DNA from: Sulfurimonas sp.
GTDB lineage: Bacteria > Campylobacterota > Campylobacteria > Campylobacterales > Sulfurimonadaceae
Direction of reading: 5' to 3'
Assembly: GCA_027044845.1 (NCBI GenBank)
Contig: JALUBM010000163.1
Coordinates: forward strand, 1-5,879
Length of the DNA: 5,879 nucleotides
Under the pieces are notes generated by a model. It saw only the letters and a program-made list of their open reading frames with translations, had not been told where the DNA came from and ran no database searches. The position numbers and the translations under genes are program-made. Below, one piece after another: positions 1 through 5,879 of the stretch; position 1 is the stretch's first letter, and every line of letters starts with the position of its first letter.

Positions 1-53
1 AATGGGGATACTCAACAAGATTAATAGATATGGCACTTCATATTTCAAAATAG
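1..53 (+). CDS. gap: Glyceraldehyde-3-phosphate dehydrogenase, C-terminal end (partial)
   Basis: Only the last 16 codons are present, read in the frame that begins with TGG at base 3 and ends with TAG at 51-53. They give [16 protein letters not shown], which matches the conserved C-terminus of GAPDH (the family reads NEWGYS-x-R-hydrophobic-x-D near its end). The two leading bases AA fit the end of a GAA Glu codon, as expected for the NEWGYS motif. The enzyme oxidises glyceraldehyde 3-phosphate to 1,3-bisphosphoglycerate in the cytoplasm, and its product is the substrate of the next gene, pgk. The frame differs from that of pgk, and the gap stop codon overlaps the pgk ribosome binding site, so the two genes are almost certainly cotranscribed. 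The fragment is short, but the motif plus the adjacent pgk make the call strong. Confidence 0.88.
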   Translation, partial: WGYSTRLIDMALHISK

Positions 54-55
54 GA
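52..55 (+). promoter_or_regulatory. Ribosome binding site of pgk
   Basis: AGGA lies 6 nt upstream of TTG at 62 and overlaps the gap stop codon. This supports TTG 62 as the pgk start rather than the in-frame ATG at base 2, which would lie inside gap. Confidence 0.75.
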
Positions 56-61
56 AAAAAT

Positions 62-1273
62 TTGGAACTACTACAACTAAAAAAGTTAGATTTAAGAGAT
101 AAAAAAGTTTTTATCCGATGTGATTTCAATGTTCCGATGGATGAGTTTGGAAATATTTCAGATGACCGTCGCATTCGTTCAGCTATTTCAACTATCAATT
201 ATTGTTTAGATCAGGATTGTGCAGTCATTTTAGCCTCGCATCTGGGACGTCCAAAAGATGAAGTGGTTGAAAAATATTCTATGGCTCCAATAGCAAGAAG
301 GTTGCAACAACTTTTAAAACGTCATGTAGAACTTGCATTGGGTATTGTAGATGATTCAACTTTGAAAATGGCAGAGATATTGCCTCGTCATGAAGTGCTA
401 CTGCTTGAAAATTTACGTTTTGAATCGGGTGAGACGAAAAATGACCCTGAATTTGCAAAGAAATTGGCATCTATGGCAGATTTTTACGTTAATGATGCTT
501 TTGGTGTGAGTCATCGTGCACATGCTTCGGTTGAAGGTATTACACATTATTTTGACAGCAAACACAAAGCGGCAGGATTTTTGCTTGAACGTGAAATCAA
601 CTTTTTTTCTAAACTGATGAACAATCCCGTACGCCCTTTTGCAGCTATTGTGGGTGGAAGTAAGGTTTCAGGCAAACTTGAAGCATTGGTAAATTTACTG
701 CCTAAAGTAGATAAAATATTTATCGGTGGGGGTATGGCATTTACATTTTTAAAACAGATGGGATATGAAATTGGCGCTTCTTTGGTCGAGGATGATTTAC
801 TCGATGAAGCACAGAATATAATGGATGAAGCTAAAAAACTCGGTGTGAAATTTTACCTCCCTATTGATGTCGTTGCAGCACAAAAATTCTCAGAAGATTC
901 TGTAAGCAAAATAGTAACTGCACAGGAAATACCTAATGAATGGATGGGTCTTGACATTGGACCTGCAACAGTAAGACTTTATAGAGAAGGGCTTAGTGAT
1001 GTGCAAACTATTTTATGGAATGGACCTATGGGTGTGTATGAGATGGATAAATTTGCACGTGGTTCTTCCAAAATTGCTCATTTTGTAGCAGATAGCTATT
1101 CTACAACAGTTGTAGGTGGGGGTGATACTGCAGACTTGGTTCAAAGGGTCGGTGTAGATGAAGAAATAAGTTTTATTTCAACAGGTGGTGGTGCCTCACT
1201 TGAACTGCTAGAAGGTAAAATACTTCCTGGTGTTGCACCATTAATGGTTAAAATTACTGACAAAGAGGACTAA
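62..1273 (+). CDS. pgk: Phosphoglycerate kinase
   Basis: This cytoplasmic enzyme of glycolysis/gluconeogenesis transfers phosphate between 1,3-bisphosphoglycerate and ADP. With the TTG start at 62 it has 403 residues, close to the usual bacterial length of about 390-400. Family motifs, numbered from this start, are RCDFNVP at 19-25 (substrate-binding Arg19 and Asp21), SHLGRP at 59-64, LLENLRF at 114-120, VNDAFG at 143-148, GGSKVSGK at 198-205, the nucleotide-site motif WNGPMGVYE at 319-327, GGGDT at 352-356 and STGGGAS at 373-379. The open frame runs back to an ATG at base 2, but those 20 extra codons encode the gap C-terminus in another frame. TTG 62 has a good AGGA 6 nt upstream and gives the expected N-terminus ([10 protein letters not shown]). 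It is the middle gene of gap-pgk-tpiA, with 8 nt to gap and 1 nt to tpiA. All visible active-site segments are intact. Confidence 0.97.
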   Translation: MELLQLKKLDLRDKKVFIRCDFNVPMDEFGNISDDRRIRSAISTINYCLDQDCAVILASHLGRPKDEVVEKYSMAPIARRLQQLLKRHVELALGIVDDSTLKMAEILPRHEVLLLENLRFESGETKNDPEFAKKLASMADFYVNDAFGVSHRAHASVEGITHYFDSKHKAAGFLLEREINFFSKLMNNPVRPFAAIVGGSKVSGKLEALVNLLPKVDKIFIGGGMAFTFLKQMGYEIGASLVEDDLLDEAQNIMDEAKKLGVKFYLPIDVVAAQKFSEDSVSKIVTAQEIPNEWMGLDIGPATVRLYREGLSDVQTILWNGPMGVYEMDKFARGSSKIAHFVADSYSTTVVGGGDTADLVQRVGVDEEISFISTGGGASLELLEGKILPGVAPLMVKITDKED

Positions 1274-1274
1274 A

Positions 1275-1979
1275 ATGATAATTGCAGCGAATTTAAAAAC
1301 AAACCTTACAAGAAGTGCTACGCATAAGTATATAAAACAGGTGCAGACATGTACGCAAAATAGTTCTCAAGAGGTTATTGTTCTTCCTGCAACATCATCA
1401 CTTGATAGTTACAAGACCGATATAACTATCGGGGTGCAAAATGCCTATCCAGTTGAACATGGGGCTTTTACTGGAGAAATAGGGCTTGAACATTTAAATG
1501 AGTTTGCAATTAAGACTATTCTAATAGGGCATAGTGAACGTCGCCATATTTTAGGCGAAACGCAAGAACTTATTGTTAAAAAATTTGATTATTTTAAAGA
1601 ACAGGGATTCAAGATTATTTACTGTGTCGGAGAACCACTCGAAATAAGAGAACGTTCACATGAAGAAGTGTTGATGTATATACATAATCAATTTGAAGGT
1701 ATAGACACTGAGTATGAAAACTTGATAATAGCATATGAACCTGTATGGGCAATAGGTACGGGAAAAGTACCGACATTAGAAGATATTCAAAATGTGCATA
1801 ATGAACTCACAAAAAAATCATCAGCACCGCTTTTGTATGGTGGAAGCGTAAAAGTAAATAATGTCAAAGATATTTTGAAAGTAGGGAATGTGAATGGTGT
1901 TTTAGTAGGAAGTGCGGCACTTAATGCAGAAAGTTTCTGCTCTATAATACAAGTAGCAGATGAATTAGAAAAAAACTAA
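1275..1979 (+). CDS. tpiA: Triosephosphate isomerase
   Basis: It interconverts dihydroxyacetone phosphate and glyceraldehyde 3-phosphate in the cytoplasm. The TIM-barrel active site is complete: AANLK with catalytic Lys8, IGHSERR with His86, AYEPVWAIGTG with Glu155 and the mobile loop 6 at about 156-164, and the phosphate-binding segments YGGSV (188-192) and LVGSA (210-214). At 234 aa it is shorter than the typical 250 aa, but this is usual for the Helicobacter/Campylobacter group, and the segment GVQNAYP-x3-GAFTGE (53-68) is also typical of that group. The ATG follows the pgk stop by 1 nt, and AGAGGA at 1264-1269, inside the end of pgk, is its ribosome binding site. Its last codons also contain a palindrome and a TATAAT box that may serve ovoA. 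Confidence 0.97.
   Translation: MIIAANLKTNLTRSATHKYIKQVQTCTQNSSQEVIVLPATSSLDSYKTDITIGVQNAYPVEHGAFTGEIGLEHLNEFAIKTILIGHSERRHILGETQELIVKKFDYFKEQGFKIIYCVGEPLEIRERSHEEVLMYIHNQFEGIDTEYENLIIAYEPVWAIGTGKVPTLEDIQNVHNELTKKSSAPLLYGGSVKVNNVKDILKVGNVNGVLVGSAALNAESFCSIIQVADELEKN
1926..1940. promoter_or_regulatory. Candidate operator: perfect 15-bp palindrome in the tpiA 3' end
   Basis: GCAGAAA-G-TTTCTGC is a perfect inverted repeat with 7-nt arms around one central base. It ends two bases before a TATAAT and lies about 60 nt upstream of ovoA. The position suits an operator for a dimeric regulator, but the sequence also encodes tpiA residues 218-222. One such palindrome in a window this size is not improbable by chance. 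No cognate regulator is visible. Confidence 0.3.
1943..1948 (+). promoter_or_regulatory. Possible -10 box of an internal promoter for ovoA
   Basis: TATAAT matches the sigma-70 -10 consensus exactly and lies 52 nt before the ovoA start. The region 17 nt further upstream (CTTAAT) is a poor -35 box. Campylobacterota promoters are known for lacking a conserved -35, so this does not rule it out, but TATAAT also arises easily by chance in AT-rich DNA. Confidence 0.3.
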
Positions 1980-1987
1980 TCTGAAAA

Positions 1988-1993
1988 AGGAAG
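1988..1993 (+). promoter_or_regulatory. Ribosome binding site of ovoA
   Basis: AGGAAG lies in the short tpiA-ovoA spacer, 7-9 nt before TTG 2001. It supports this TTG as the start, because the next in-frame Met is residue 58, past the beginning of the conserved N-terminal domain. Confidence 0.6.
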
Positions 1994-2000
1994 ATAAACA

Positions 2001-4100
2001 TTGAGTAAATTAAGTATCTATCCTATAACACTTGACGGTGAAAGTGTTGCCAAAAAACGTAAAGAGATAGGCATATATTTTCATAACACTTTTGATTTGT
2101 TTGAAAAAGTATTTGAACTCTTAAAGGATGAAAGTGTCTTTTATAAAAAGAGCGAGCCAACACGACATCCAATGATTTTTTATTTTGGACATACAGCGAC
2201 TTTTTTTGTCAATAAACTTGTAAATATGAAGATAATAAATAAAAGGCTCAATCCTGAATTTGAATCTATATTTGCCGTGGGTGTAGATGAGATGAGTTGG
2301 GATGATTTGCAAGAGTCAAATTATAAATGGCCGAAAGTTTCAGAAGTTCGATCCTACAGAAAAAAGGTGCGTACATTAATTGATGATTTGATAAAAAATT
2401 TAGATTTTACACTACCGATACGAGATGATTCTCCCATGTGGATAATTTTGATGGGAATTGAGCATGAGCGTATTCATATAGAAACATCTTTGGTGCTGCA
2501 CCGTCAAATGCCGATAGAATTTATAAAAGATGTTCCTGAATTTAATATATGTACTCATACATCATCTGCTCCACAAAATGAGATGATACCTATACAAGGT
2601 GGTGAAGTACAACTTGGCAAAGAAAAATTACACCATTTATACGGCTGGGATAATGAGTACGGTAGTTCCCATGAGCATGTAGAAGATTTTCAGGTTGCAA
2701 AGTACCTTGTAAGTAACGGTGAGTTTTTAGAATTTGTCAATGATGGGGGTTATGAGCAAGAGGATTTTTGGGATGAAGAAGGCTTAGAATTTTTAAAAAG
2801 TTCACAAGCAAAATATCCCTATTTTTGGGTAAAAGAAAATGATACTTTTAAATATCGGGCTTTAAGTCGGATAATAGAGATGCCCTATGACTGGCCTGTG
2901 GATGTCAATGCGTTAGAGGCAGAGGCTTTTTGCCGTTATAAAAGTCAAAAAGATAACCTTAGCTATACGTTGCCGAGTGAAGCCGAATATGAATGCATAT
3001 ATCAGGGATCAAATTTACAAGATATTCCAGAGTTGCATGAAAGCCGTGCAAATATTAATTTTTATCATTACGCTTCTTCATGTCCTATTGATGAATTTAG
3101 TTTCAATGGCATGTATGATGTTATAGGTAATGTCTGGCAATGGAGTAGAACGCCTATACGAGGATTTAAAGGATTTGAAGTACATGAGGCTTATGATGAT
3201 TTTTCGGTGCCTACCTTTGATGAAAAACATGCATTGATATTGGGTTCATCTTGGGCAAGTAGTGGGAATTTAATCATGAAACACTCTCGCTACGCTTTTA
3301 GAAAACATTTTTTTCAAAATGCGGGTTTTCGTTATGCTATTACATGTAACACTAAAGATGAAAGCAGTGATATTTATGAAACGGATGAACTTGTTTCACA
3401 GTATTGTGAATTTCAATATGGCGATACTTTTTTCGGTGTTGAAAATTTTGCCATTGCCTCGGCAAAGATTGCTTCAAAATATATATTAAATACGACCAAA
3501 GCACTTGATTTGGGTTGTGCAACAGGGCGGACAAGTTATGAACTTGCAAAAACTTTTGATGAAGTTGATGGGGTAGATTTTTCTGTGCGTTTTGTAAGTG
3601 TCGGTTCTAAATTAAAAGATGAAGGATATATCGCTTTTACTACAAAAGAAGAGGGTGAACTTACCATAAATAAAAAAATAACCTTGCAAGATTTGGGCTA
3701 TGCAAATTTAGCAAAAAAAGTCTCTTTTTGGCAAGGTGATGCTTGTAATCTTAAGCCAAATTTTACCAGTTATGATTTGATTATGGCGACAAACCTTATA
3801 GATAGACTTTATAATCCGAGACTTTTTTTGGACACGATAGATGAGCGGCTCAATGAGGGTGGTATTTTGATGCTGACATCACCTTACACATGGCAGGAAA
3901 GCTCTACAAAAAAAGAGTTTTGGCTTGGTGGTTACAAAGATGAAAATGGTAATGAAGTACGAACAATAGAGCGTTTAAAAGATATTTTGTCAGAGAAGTT
4001 TGAATGCTTACATGCAGAAGATTTGGAGTTTGTTATAAAAGAGACTGCTCGAAAATATCAGCATACGATTTCGCAGGTGAGTGTATGGAAAAAGCGTTAA
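2001..4100 (+). CDS. ovoA: OvoA: 5-histidylcysteine sulfoxide synthase / 4-mercaptohistidine N-methyltransferase
   Basis: In the known family, the N-terminal part uses non-heme Fe(II) and O2 to couple cysteine to C5 of histidine as a sulfoxide, and the C-terminal domain uses SAM to methylate 5-thiohistidine to ovothiol A. Three domains are visible. A DinB-like helical domain (about 20-165) carries His64 in FGHTATFF and the H-x3-H-x-E motif His155/His159/Glu161, giving the three-His iron site. An FGE-sulfatase/EgtB-like domain (about 195-447) contains YGWDNEYG (214-221), DWPVDVNALEAEAFC (297-311), YASSCP (357-362), GNVWQWSRTPI (376-386), YDDFS (398-402) and YAFRKHFFQNAGFRY (431-445). A class I methyltransferase domain (about 465-699) has the SAM motif DLGCATGR (503-510), VDGVDFS (522-528), QGDACNL (578-584) and the family ending ETARKYQHTISQVSVWKK. 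YDDFS marks OvoA rather than ergothioneine EgtB, and Tyr398 probably corresponds to the catalytic Tyr of characterised OvoA. Length and domains look complete. The TTG start is 21 nt after the tpiA stop. Confidence 0.95.
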   Translation: MSKLSIYPITLDGESVAKKRKEIGIYFHNTFDLFEKVFELLKDESVFYKKSEPTRHPMIFYFGHTATFFVNKLVNMKIINKRLNPEFESIFAVGVDEMSWDDLQESNYKWPKVSEVRSYRKKVRTLIDDLIKNLDFTLPIRDDSPMWIILMGIEHERIHIETSLVLHRQMPIEFIKDVPEFNICTHTSSAPQNEMIPIQGGEVQLGKEKLHHLYGWDNEYGSSHEHVEDFQVAKYLVSNGEFLEFVNDGGYEQEDFWDEEGLEFLKSSQAKYPYFWVKENDTFKYRALSRIIEMPYDWPVDVNALEAEAFCRYKSQKDNLSYTLPSEAEYECIYQGSNLQDIPELHESRANINFYHYASSCPIDEFSFNGMYDVIGNVWQWSRTPIRGFKGFEVHEAYDDFSVPTFDEKHALILGSSWASSGNLIMKHSRYAFRKHFFQNAGFRYAITCNTKDESSDIYETDELVSQYCEFQYGDTFFGVENFAIASAKIASKYILNTTKALDLGCATGRTSYELAKTFDEVDGVDFSVRFVSVGSKLKDEGYIAFTTKEEGELTINKKITLQDLGYANLAKKVSFWQGDACNLKPNFTSYDLIMATNLIDRLYNPRLFLDTIDERLNEGGILMLTSPYTWQESSTKKEFWLGGYKDENGNEVRTIERLKDILSEKFECLHAEDLEFVIKETARKYQHTISQVSVWKKR
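4075..4080 (+). promoter_or_regulatory. Ribosome binding site of ovoB, inside ovoA
   Basis: AGGTGA lies 4 nt before ATG 4085, within the last codons of ovoA. It decides the ovoB start over the in-frame ATG at 4004, which would add 27 residues unlike the family, encoded across the conserved C-terminus of OvoA. Confidence 0.6.
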
Positions 4101-5290
4101 AGTACAGTTTTGCGACGGCAAGTGAGCGTGAGGAAACGAACGCAGAAAAGTATGTTTTAAGAAAAGAGCTTTTTGGTACAGAAGATGTTTTGCCTGTATG
4201 GGTAGCAGATATGGATATAAATACACCACAATGTGTTTTAGAGGCTGTGAAAAAGAGGCTTGAACATCCTATTGTGGGCTATGAAGAAGTACCTGAGTCT
4301 GCATTTCAAGCACAAATTGATTGGATGGCACAAGAACACGGAGTGAAATTTCAGTTAGAAGATATGTTCTATTCTCACTCTGTCGTTGCCTCTATACATA
4401 CGGCTATAAAAGCTTTTACTAAAGAAGGTGAGGGTGTTATTGTACAAACTCCTGTCTATCCTCCTTTTTTTCACAGTGTTTTAAAATTGAATCGAAAAGT
4501 TGTAACAAATTCTCTCAAACTAGACTTTGAAGGAAAATACAAATTTGATATAGATGATTTGAAAGCAAAAATTGATGAAAATACAAAACTTTTACTTTTA
4601 TGTTCTCCTCATAACCCTGTTGGTAGAGTATGGAAACGAGAAGAACTAGAGGAAATACTTGCAGTCTGTTCGCAATATAATATAGTTGTTTTTGCCGATG
4701 AAATTCATTCTGATTTGGTTTATAAACCTTTTAAACACATTCCTTTTGCTACACTTAGTGAGCAAGCTAAAGCAATAACTATAACGGCCATAGGTGTGAG
4801 CAAGACATTTAATATGGCAGGATTTGCAATAAGCAGTGTTGCTATTGAAAACAAAGGACTTAGAGAGAGATTTAAAAAAGCTTACGAGCATGTACATTTT
4901 GCTCAAGGTTCTGCTCTTTCACATGTAGCCTTTGAAACAGCGTATAAAGAGGGTAAGGAATGGCTTGAAGCCTTAAAAAAACATTTGTATAATAACTATT
5001 TAATGCTTAGGCATGTAGCACAGAAGTATCCGCAATTTATAAGAGTAACTCCCATAGAAGCAACATACTTGGTCTGGCTAGATTGTCGAGGTATGGGGTT
5101 AAGAGATAAAGAACTACGAACTTTTTTTGTAAATGAAGCAAAACTTGGACTTAATTCTGGTATTAGTTTTGGAAGAAAAGGCAGTGGTTTTATGCGTCTG
5201 AATTTTGCTTGGAGTTCTACTAAAATGACGGAAATAGTGCAACGACTTGAAAGTGCTTTAGATTTTTTACAAAGGGGAAAGATTGGCTGA
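4085..5290 (+). CDS. ovoB: PLP-dependent C-S beta-lyase, probable OvoB
   Basis: It is a fold-type I PLP enzyme of the MalY/PatB class, 401 aa, cytoplasmic. Numbering from ATG 4085, visible family features are LPVWVADMD (36-44), GYEE (65-68), TPVYPPF (122-128, Tyr125 probably stacking near PLP), SPHNPVGRVW (174-183, Asn177), FADEIHSDL (203-211, Asp205 pairing with the PLP nitrogen, His208), GVSKTFNMAG (237-246, Schiff-base Lys240) and RLNFAW (371-376, Arg371 for the substrate carboxylate). Such enzymes cleave cysteine-type C-S bonds by beta-elimination. In ovothiol synthesis a PLP lyase of this kind (OvoB, characterised in Erwinia) converts 5-histidylcysteine sulfoxide to 5-thiohistidine. The family alone would equally allow cystathionine beta-lyase. 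The OvoB assignment rests on the 16-nt overlap with ovoA, which implies translational coupling. The next gene overlaps its stop by 8 nt. Confidence 0.85.
   Translation: MEKALKYSFATASEREETNAEKYVLRKELFGTEDVLPVWVADMDINTPQCVLEAVKKRLEHPIVGYEEVPESAFQAQIDWMAQEHGVKFQLEDMFYSHSVVASIHTAIKAFTKEGEGVIVQTPVYPPFFHSVLKLNRKVVTNSLKLDFEGKYKFDIDDLKAKIDENTKLLLLCSPHNPVGRVWKREELEEILAVCSQYNIVVFADEIHSDLVYKPFKHIPFATLSEQAKAITITAIGVSKTFNMAGFAISSVAIENKGLRERFKKAYEHVHFAQGSALSHVAFETAYKEGKEWLEALKKHLYNNYLMLRHVAQKYPQFIRVTPIEATYLVWLDCRGMGLRDKELRTFFVNEAKLGLNSGISFGRKGSGFMRLNFAWSSTKMTEIVQRLESALDFLQRGKIG
5273..5278 (+). promoter_or_regulatory. Ribosome binding site of the 73-aa ORF, inside ovoB
   Basis: AGGGGA, in the last codons of ovoB, lies 4 nt before TTG 5283. 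It supports that TTG as the start of the small ORF and suggests it is a real gene. Confidence 0.55.
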
Positions 5291-5504
5291 TATAAATTGG
5301 ACTGAATATAAAGAATATAAAAAATATACGACAAAAAAAGATAATTTTGCAATATTGCTTGATTTTATAAAAAGTTACTATAACATAACAAATCCATTTG
5401 ATATATTTGAAATATTGGGCATGGATGAAACTGCAAAAATGATGTTGGATAAACGCGACATAACAAATGCGGAAAAATTAGAAAACTACATGTATAAACA
5501 CTAA
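5283..5504 (+). CDS. Hypothetical 73-aa protein, coupled to ovoB
   Basis: I do not recognise this protein. It starts at TTG 5283 with a purine-rich AGGGGA 4 nt upstream, overlaps the end of ovoB by 8 nt, and its TAA shares one base with the ATG of the next gene. That packing, and the absence of any competing gene, argues it is translated. It is a small soluble-looking protein with no signal peptide, membrane segment or cysteine. Residues 1-20 are rich in Lys, Tyr and Glu. The middle (21-47) holds hydrophobic stretches (FAILLDFIKSYY, FDIFEILGM) that look helical, and the end (48-73) is charged and also probably helical. Its place in the cluster suggests a link to ovothiol synthesis or use, or to the flavin-type protein that follows, but the sequence itself shows no function. 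Confidence 0.65.
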   Translation: MADINWTEYKEYKKYTTKKDNFAILLDFIKSYYNITNPFDIFEILGMDETAKMMLDKRDITNAEKLENYMYKH

Positions 5505-5809
5505 TGAATCAAGATATACAAAAGATTACGACCTTTATAGCCAAACACCATGTGATGAGTCTTGCAACTACAAATAATGCAGAATTGAGTGTTTGCAGTC
5601 TTTTTTATGTGTACGATGCAGATAAATTCTGTTTTGTCGTTGCAAGCAGTGATGCGACTTTACATGTAAAGCATGTTTTACAAAACTCTGCCGTTGCTGG
5701 GAATATTTTACTTGAAACGGATGAGGTAGGAAGAATACAAGGGCTACAGTTTCGAGGTATGATGCAAGAACTTCATGAGAATGCATTAAAAAAAATATAT
5801 TTTAATTAG
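5504..5809 (+). CDS. YhbP/UPF0306-like split-barrel protein, apparently C-terminally truncated
   Basis: The 101-aa product resembles the N-terminal two thirds of the YhbP (UPF0306) family, which belongs to the pyridoxamine-5'-phosphate-oxidase-like FMN-binding split-barrel fold. Recalled points of likeness are FIAKHHVMSLAT (11-22), ELSVCSLFYVYDADKFCFVV (27-46), the T-x-H-x-x-H-type segment ATLHVKHV (51-58), SAVAGNI (62-68) and IQGLQFRGMMQEL (78-90). Family members are about 140-150 aa. This one stops at LKKIYFN*, just where a segment such as Y-[FY]-K-R-[FY]-P would continue, so some 40 C-terminal residues are missing. No other frame after the stop restores them. A run of eight A (5788-5795) lies just before the stop. 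The ATG shares one base with the preceding TAA and has no clear Shine-Dalgarno, so translation probably depends on coupling. It may be a decayed gene or a naturally short variant. No biochemical role is established for the family. Confidence 0.7.
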   Translation: MNQDIQKITTFIAKHHVMSLATTNNAELSVCSLFYVYDADKFCFVVASSDATLHVKHVLQNSAVAGNILLETDEVGRIQGLQFRGMMQELHENALKKIYFN

Positions 5810-5841
5810 ATCAAAAGATTTAACTGAAAAATATTATATCA
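5810..5841. other. AT-rich gap without recognised signal
   Basis: Between the split-barrel stop and the next possible ATG there are 32 nt, very AT-rich. I see no GC-rich hairpin followed by a T run, so no intrinsic terminator is supported. TATTAT at 5832-5837 is the only -10-like string, and it is too close to the ATG at 5842 to be convincing. Confidence 0.4.
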
Positions 5842-5860
5842 ATGAAAAAAAATGAAAAAA
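5841..5860 (+). repeat. Tandem 10-bp duplication
   Basis: AATGAAAAAA occurs twice head to tail (5841-5850 and 5851-5860). It is low-complexity, A-rich sequence, and it places two ATG triplets ten bases apart in different frames. Only the first stays open to the window end. Confidence 0.6.
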
Positions 5861-5879
5861 AATTAGACATAGTGAATAG
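5842..5879 (+). CDS. Possible start of a further gene (partial, very uncertain)
   Basis: From ATG 5842 the frame is open to the window end and reads MKKNEKKLDIVN. A Lys-rich start of this kind is common in AT-rich genomes, and a short basic lead followed by LDIV would suit, for example, a TetR-type regulator, but twelve residues cannot identify a family. There is no clear Shine-Dalgarno upstream. The reading frame may be chance. Confidence 0.25.
   Translation, partial: MKKNEKKLDIVN

Noticed and set aside
2..61. N-terminal extension of pgk from ATG at base 2
   Set aside because: These bases encode the GAPDH C-terminus in another frame, the 20 residues do not resemble PGK, and TTG 62 has a proper ribosome binding site and gives the normal N-terminus.
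1926..1940. Transcription terminator at the tpiA palindrome
   Set aside because: The dyad has a one-base centre, is inside the coding sequence and is not followed by a T tract, so an operator-type reading is more plausible than a terminator.
2001..3340. EgtB/SenA-type sulfoxide synthase (ergothioneine or selenoneine pathway)
   Set aside because: The YDDFS segment, the fused methyltransferase ending in ETARKYQ and the adjacent C-S lyase fit OvoA. No EgtD-type histidine trimethylase gene is present in the window.
4004..4084. Start of the PLP lyase at ATG 4004
   Set aside because: It would overlap the conserved end of OvoA by 97 nt and add 27 residues unlike MalY/PatB proteins. ATG 4085 has AGGTGA 4 nt upstream and gives a normal N-terminus.
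4996..5352. 118-codon open frame on the minus strand
   Set aside because: It lies antisense to the conserved C-terminal part of the PLP lyase, has no recognisable domain and is best explained as a shadow of a real gene. The other minus-strand frames (for example 4646-4906 and 5568-5786) were rejected for the same reason.
5796..5820. Terminator hairpin after the split-barrel gene
   Set aside because: TTTTAATTAGATCAAAA is only an imperfect, nearly all-AT dyad with no stable stem and no following T run.
1..5879. CRISPR arrays, tRNA/rRNA genes, insertion sequences or phage att sites
   Set aside because: No spaced direct repeats, RNA gene signatures, transposase fragments or flanking inverted repeats were seen. 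The window is almost wholly filled by seven coding regions in one direction.

Overview
The window is a compact, gap-poor, AT-rich stretch with every gene on the plus strand. The gene order gap-pgk-tpiA, the short (234 aa) triosephosphate isomerase, the low GC and the frequent TTG starts suggest a Campylobacterota (epsilonproteobacterial) genome, perhaps a Sulfurimonas-, Sulfuricurvum- or Hydrogenimonas-like free-living species. The taxonomic call is inference from protein character; no search was run.

Layout. Bases 1-53 hold the last 16 codons of glyceraldehyde-3-phosphate dehydrogenase (gap). It is followed at 8 nt by phosphoglycerate kinase (pgk, TTG start at 62) and, after 1 nt, by triosephosphate isomerase (tpiA). 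Together these are a lower glycolysis/gluconeogenesis operon. After only 20 nt comes a second block of four tightly packed genes: ovoA (699 aa, 5-histidylcysteine sulfoxide synthase fused to a 4-mercaptohistidine N-methyltransferase), a PLP-dependent C-S lyase of the MalY/PatB type that fits OvoB (overlaps ovoA by 16 nt), an unrecognised 73-aa protein (overlaps ovoB by 8 nt), and a short protein resembling the YhbP/UPF0306 flavin split-barrel family (1-nt TAATG overlap). The final 70 nt are very AT-rich and may contain the first 12 codons of another gene.

How the genes work together. OvoA joins cysteine and histidine with O2 at a non-heme iron to give 5-histidylcysteine sulfoxide. OvoB cleaves the C-S bond to release 5-thiohistidine. 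The C-terminal domain of OvoA then methylates the imidazole to give ovothiol A, a redox-active thiol. The window therefore encodes a complete known ovothiol pathway. The less described part is its tail: an orphan small protein and an apparently C-terminally shortened flavin-barrel protein, both translationally coupled to the ovothiol genes. No terminator is visible between tpiA and ovoA. A perfect 15-bp palindrome next to a consensus TATAAT inside the 3' end of tpiA is a candidate internal, regulated promoter for the ovothiol genes.
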